Source: Pseudomonadota bacterium (lineage in GTDB: Bacteria > Desulfobacterota > Desulfobacteria > Desulfobacterales > Desulfobacteraceae). From it: 8,836 nucleotides of DNA. Below the pieces are notes generated by a model that was given only the letters and a program-made list of their open reading frames with translations, was not told the origin of the DNA and did not search any database. Within the stretch, counting starts at the first letter, position 1. Each line of letters starts with the position of its first letter. The position numbers were made by a program, and so were the translations under genes. The DNA is taken from assembly GCA_018816605.1 (NCBI GenBank), contig JAHIVS010000342.1, positions 1 to 8,836 of the forward strand, in the 5' to 3' direction. This document shows, piece by piece, positions 6,151-8,836 of this stretch.

Positions 6151-7476
6151 TTATCCTTTGGGTAAATTGGACACTTGGGGTGCCGGTTCAATAAGAGCCT
6201 CACGGGTCTGTTCCACTGCAGCCAGATCCTTGACATAAAATTTAGATCCTGCCCAAAACAGCAGGCAGCCCACCAGGGCAAACACCGGCAGTTGGGTCAT
6301 GGCAAATTCAAGGCCAAAGCGATCGGACAAGGCACCGATGAACAAAGGCCCCAGGGCACTGCCCAGCAGGTGCTGGATGATCACGTTGACACTCAGGGAT
6401 GTGGCCCGCAGCCCGGGATGGACGACATCCTGGGTCACAGCAACCGCAGCCGGCACAAATGCCACGGCAAACACACCGGCAGCCAGCAGGATCAGGTATT
6501 GAATCTGCCCCCTGAAAAATGCAAAGGCAATAAAAAGAAACAGGGCTGTAATTGCCGAGGACACGGCCGGAAATACCATGCGGGCATTGGGACGTCGCCT
6601 CATCCACAGGTCGGCCAGATACCCGCCCAAAGGTGCCCCGATAATGGCCAGAAGCATCACAGACCCGCCCTTGATTCCGGCACGGCTCATGGTCAGTCCC
6701 TCAAACCGGTGGAAATAGGTCGGCAGCCAGGTCAGAAGAGAGGTGGTGACAAATACATTGGCGGCAAACCCGAGATTGGTGAACAGGAGAGTGGGGTTGT
6801 GGGTAAACTGCCGGGCCATGTCGGCAAACCGCATCTTCACCTGCACTTTCCCCTGGCCCTGGTCCACGGTTTTGACCAGGGCAATGGTTTTATAATCCTT
6901 TACCGTAAAAAACAAAAGGGCGATTGCCATGCCGGGCAGAGCCACTATTCCCAAGGCATAGCGCCAACCGAAGTGCTCAGCGACCAGGCCCCCGATGGCG
7001 ATGCCCAGGGCGCTGCCCAAAGGAATGGAGGCATTCCACAGGCCCAGAATCCTGGCCCGCTGTTCTTTTGGGAAAACAGTGGATATCATGGCGGTGCCCC
7101 CGGGGGCATAACCGGCCTCTCCGATTCCGATGGCCGTTCGGGCTGCGAACAGCTGCCCGAAATTTCGGGTAAAGGCACAGGCCAGGGTAGCCAGGCTCCA
7201 CAGGACCGCCATCAAACCGATACTTTTTTTGCGGCTCCAGCGGTCCACCAGGATGGACACCGGAAAAGAAAACCCCAATATGGACCAGTAGACGGCGGAG
7301 ACCAGCAGTCCGCACTGGGTATCGGTGATTCCCCAGTCTGCCTTGAGGTAGGGAAACAAGGAGACAATGACCATCCGATCCATGTAGTCGAACAGGTACA
7401 AAAAAAACAAAAGGGCAAACAAATACCGCCGGTAGGATGGTGTTGGCATGGTTTCCACGGCTGAAAAGTTTTTCAT
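6151..7476 (-). CDS. MFS transporter (spinster/ACS-like), probable importer of the methylated substrate
   Basis: A 441-residue inner-membrane protein with a typical 12-helix MFS layout, split by a charged central loop (about 190-220). The first helix ends in DYMDRMV, the helix 2-3 loop holds the MFS signature VDRWSRKK (77-84), and helix 4-5 shows ARTAIGIGEAGYAPGG (112-127) followed by FPKEQRARILG, a pattern common in spinster-like and anion:cation symporter members. Its place between two methyltransferase genes suggests it brings in the methylated substrate or exports the demethylated product; sequence alone does not give the substrate. It is not a BCCT carrier, the usual partner of glycine-betaine demethylation systems. 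The ATG at 7476 is chosen because GAGA precedes it closely; an in-frame GTG at 7488 would add four residues and lacks a ribosome site. The gap to the upstream gene is 29 nt. Confidence 0.9.
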   Translation of the reverse strand: MKNFSAVETMPTPSYRRYLFALLFFLYLFDYMDRMVIVSLFPYLKADWGITDTQCGLLVSAVYWSILGFSFPVSILVDRWSRKKSIGLMAVLWSLATLACAFTRNFGQLFAARTAIGIGEAGYAPGGTAMISTVFPKEQRARILGLWNASIPLGSALGIAIGGLVAEHFGWRYALGIVALPGMAIALLFFTVKDYKTIALVKTVDQGQGKVQVKMRFADMARQFTHNPTLLFTNLGFAANVFVTTSLLTWLPTYFHRFEGLTMSRAGIKGGSVMLLAIIGAPLGGYLADLWMRRRPNARMVFPAVSSAITALFLFIAFAFFRGQIQYLILLAAGVFAVAFVPAAVAVTQDVVHPGLRATSLSVNVIIQHLLGSALGPLFIGALSDRFGLEFAMTQLPVFALVGCLLFWAGSKFYVKDLAAVEQTREALIEPAPQVSNLPKG

Positions 7477-7505
7477 GGCGTATCTCACATTAAAGGTTAA
7501 GGCCC

Positions 7506-8594
7506 TTATGGGGTATCGTAGCGGCCATATTTACGGGTGGCCTCGAACATGGCAATGCAATTTTCCGGGTTCACCCCGGGGTGCAGGGAATTGGAAGAAC
7601 AAATGATCAGACCGCCCCCCCTGCCGCCGTCCCGGATGGCTGTCCGAACGGCCTCATCCACCTGCCCGGGTGTCCCGTTGGGCAACAGATCGATACAATC
7701 GATATTGCCCAAAAGACAGATGCGGTCACCGCAGTACGCCTTCACCCGGGCCATGTCCATTCCCGCCTGGGGCTCCAGGGGGTTCAGCCCGTCGTACCCG
7801 CTGTCCAGGAGGATATCCAGGAGGGGCCAGAGATTGCCGTCACTGTGGCGCACCACCTTGACTCCTTTTTTATGGGCAGCCGCAACGATTTGCCGGTTGT
7901 AAAAGTTGACAAATTCCAAAAACTGTTCCGGTGCGATCAACGGAAAATTTTTGTCGGCAATATCATCCTCGATCACCAGCACATCCAGGCCGGCCTCCAC
8001 CAGCAGGTCGAGCTGAAGAAGATTGTAGTCCAGGGTCATGCGGGCCACCTGGTGGACAAATTGGGGATCATCGAACATCTTGAGCATCAGGTTCTCCATC
8101 CCCATGAGCCGCCAGCAGCGAACAAAGGTTCCCCGCATGAGCCAGAAGAGGGCCTTTTCCCCCTTGAAGCGGTCCCGGGCAAGGTCCAGCAGCAGCAGAT
8201 GCCCCCGGTCCGGAACAGGGGGCGTATACCGGACAAGATCCGAGGGGCCTTTAATGGGGTGGCCCTTGGCAACGGGCAGACCGAAGTCCGAAAGGGCATA
8301 GGTCACGCCAAATTCATCCCGGATATGACCATCGTCCAGGGAAGTTTCATGGCCGATTTCAAAGGCCGTGAACCCGTCCACCCCGTAAGTTTCATGGATG
8401 AGGAACAGGGTGTCCAGCACCTTGAATTTTTCGCTATCGGTCATCTTGCGAAAATCTTTCACCCCGGGCAGGCCATCGGTGATATGACGGCCGATCCCGA
8501 TGATGGGGGCTTCATTGATCCCATGGATATACAGGGGCACCCGGTCTGCCTGTTCAACGGCCAGGGCTGTCAGAATACGCTGTTTTCCGTTCAT
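7506..8594 (-). CDS. UroD-family corrinoid methyltransferase (substrate:corrinoid)
   Basis: A 362-residue cytoplasmic protein of the uroporphyrinogen decarboxylase superfamily. Here it is almost certainly a methyltransferase, because it is translationally coupled to a corrinoid protein and shares an operon with MeTr- and RACo-like genes. The N-terminus (MNGKQRILTALAVEQADRVP) and the core VLVIEDDIADKNFPLIAPE (205-223) fit the family. A zinc site can be proposed: VVRHSDGN (H250, D252) and IICSSNSLHPGVNPEN (C332). In MtaA/MtbA the first element is HxC; here the cysteine position is Asp, so the metal site differs or is weaker. Haem-synthesis UroD is unlikely, as the familiar RxPxWxMRQAGR N-terminal motif is absent. 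The ATG at 8594 overlaps the corrinoid stop as ATGA, and GGGAGG lies four bases upstream. The substrate is unknown: methoxylated aromatics, other methyl ethers and methylamines are all open. Confidence 0.88.
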   Translation of the reverse strand: MNGKQRILTALAVEQADRVPLYIHGINEAPIIGIGRHITDGLPGVKDFRKMTDSEKFKVLDTLFLIHETYGVDGFTAFEIGHETSLDDGHIRDEFGVTYALSDFGLPVAKGHPIKGPSDLVRYTPPVPDRGHLLLLDLARDRFKGEKALFWLMRGTFVRCWRLMGMENLMLKMFDDPQFVHQVARMTLDYNLLQLDLLVEAGLDVLVIEDDIADKNFPLIAPEQFLEFVNFYNRQIVAAAHKKGVKVVRHSDGNLWPLLDILLDSGYDGLNPLEPQAGMDMARVKAYCGDRICLLGNIDCIDLLPNGTPGQVDEAVRTAIRDGGRGGGLIICSSNSLHPGVNPENCIAMFEATRKYGRYDTP

Positions 8595-8836
8595 CTTGCC
8601 TCCCTTTGGCCGGCCACAAGTTCCATTGCCAGGAGGGCTGCCGTGGCTGCATCCGCACCATAGACATCTGCACCGATGGTGTCGGCAAATTCCCGGGTAA
8701 CCGCTCCGCCGCCAACCATGATCTTGATGTTTTTTCGCAGCCCTGCCCGGTCAAGGGCCTCGATGGTTTCCCCCATAAACGGCGCTGTGGTGGACAACAG
8801 GGCGCTCATGGCCACAATCTGAACGGTGTCATCCAC
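8591..8836 (-). CDS. Methyltransferase corrinoid protein, C-terminal part only
   Basis: The last 81 residues of a cobalamin-binding protein of the MtaC/MtbC/MttC family; the N-terminal helical cap and the DxHxxG cobalt-ligand motif lie beyond the window edge. What remains is the second half of the Rossmann-like B12 domain: AMSALLSTTAPFMGETIEAL, then KIMVGGGAVTREFADTIGAD and VYGADAATA, which line the cofactor tail in this family. It would carry the methyl group between the UroD-like enzyme and the MeTr-like enzyme and be reactivated by the RACo-like protein. The first codon in the window is a GTG that is internal to the gene, not a start. Its TGA stop overlaps the next gene's ATG by 4 nt. The usual length is about 210-220 residues, so roughly 60 percent is missing. 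Confidence 0.9.
   Translation of the reverse strand: MDDTVQIVAMSALLSTTAPFMGETIEALDRAGLRKNIKIMVGGGAVTREFADTIGADVYGADAATAALLAMELVAGQREAR

Noticed and set aside
6175..7464. Long plus-strand ORF (429 codons)
   Set aside because: Exact antisense of the MFS transporter; low-complexity Gly/Gln/His-rich translation without any motif.
7485..7490. ATG immediately followed by TGA on the minus strand just before the transporter start
   Set aside because: A start-stop pair could affect translation, but it has no ribosome site and such a hexamer is common by chance.
7581..8663. Long plus-strand ORF (360 codons)
   Set aside because: Antisense of the UroD-like methyltransferase and the corrinoid end; no domain seen and no ribosome site.

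Overview
The window is a protein-dense stretch in which every supported gene lies on the minus strand, so it is read from the high-coordinate end to the low end. It looks like the chromosome of a strictly anaerobic, respiratory bacterium of the Desulfobacterota (Desulfobacterales-like). The reasons are the mix of multihaem c-type cytochromes with a membrane cytochrome b, a corrinoid/tetrahydrofolate methyl-transfer operon with its own reductive activator, and moderately high GC (by eye). The taxonomic statement is inference from gene content, not from a marker gene.

Region 1 (8836 down to 3063) is a compact six-gene methyl-transfer operon: the C-terminal end of a corrinoid (B12) protein, a UroD-family methyltransferase, an MFS transporter, a pterin-dependent methyltransferase of the MeTr/MtgA type, a RACo-type [2Fe-2S] corrinoid activator, and a TetR-family regulator. 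The genes overlap by 4 nt or are 2 to 29 nt apart, with no internal terminator. The inferred job: MFS imports a methylated (probably O- or N-methyl) compound; the UroD-like enzyme moves its methyl group to Co(I) of the corrinoid protein; the MeTr-like enzyme passes it to tetrahydrofolate for oxidation or assimilation; the RACo-like protein re-reduces corrinoid that has oxidised to Co(II); TetR probably senses the substrate or a product. The substrate is unknown from sequence.

Region 2 (3062 to 2751) is a 312-nt, AT-rich intergenic gap. It holds a good sigma70-like promoter for the next operon, two small inverted repeats and an alternative -10 box, but no gene and no convincing intrinsic terminator.

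Region 3 (2750 to 1, running off the window) is a three-gene electron-transfer operon: an eight-haem lipoprotein cytochrome, a three-haem cytochrome with a signal peptide and a C-terminal membrane anchor, and a di-haem-type cytochrome b membrane subunit, cut at the window edge. Together they look like a quinone-to-periplasm (or reverse) electron conduit. No catalytic molybdenum, hydrogenase or other oxidoreductase subunit is visible inside the window, so the terminal partner is unknown.

No RNA gene, mobile element, CRISPR array or origin was seen. All long plus-strand ORFs are antisense shadows of these genes.
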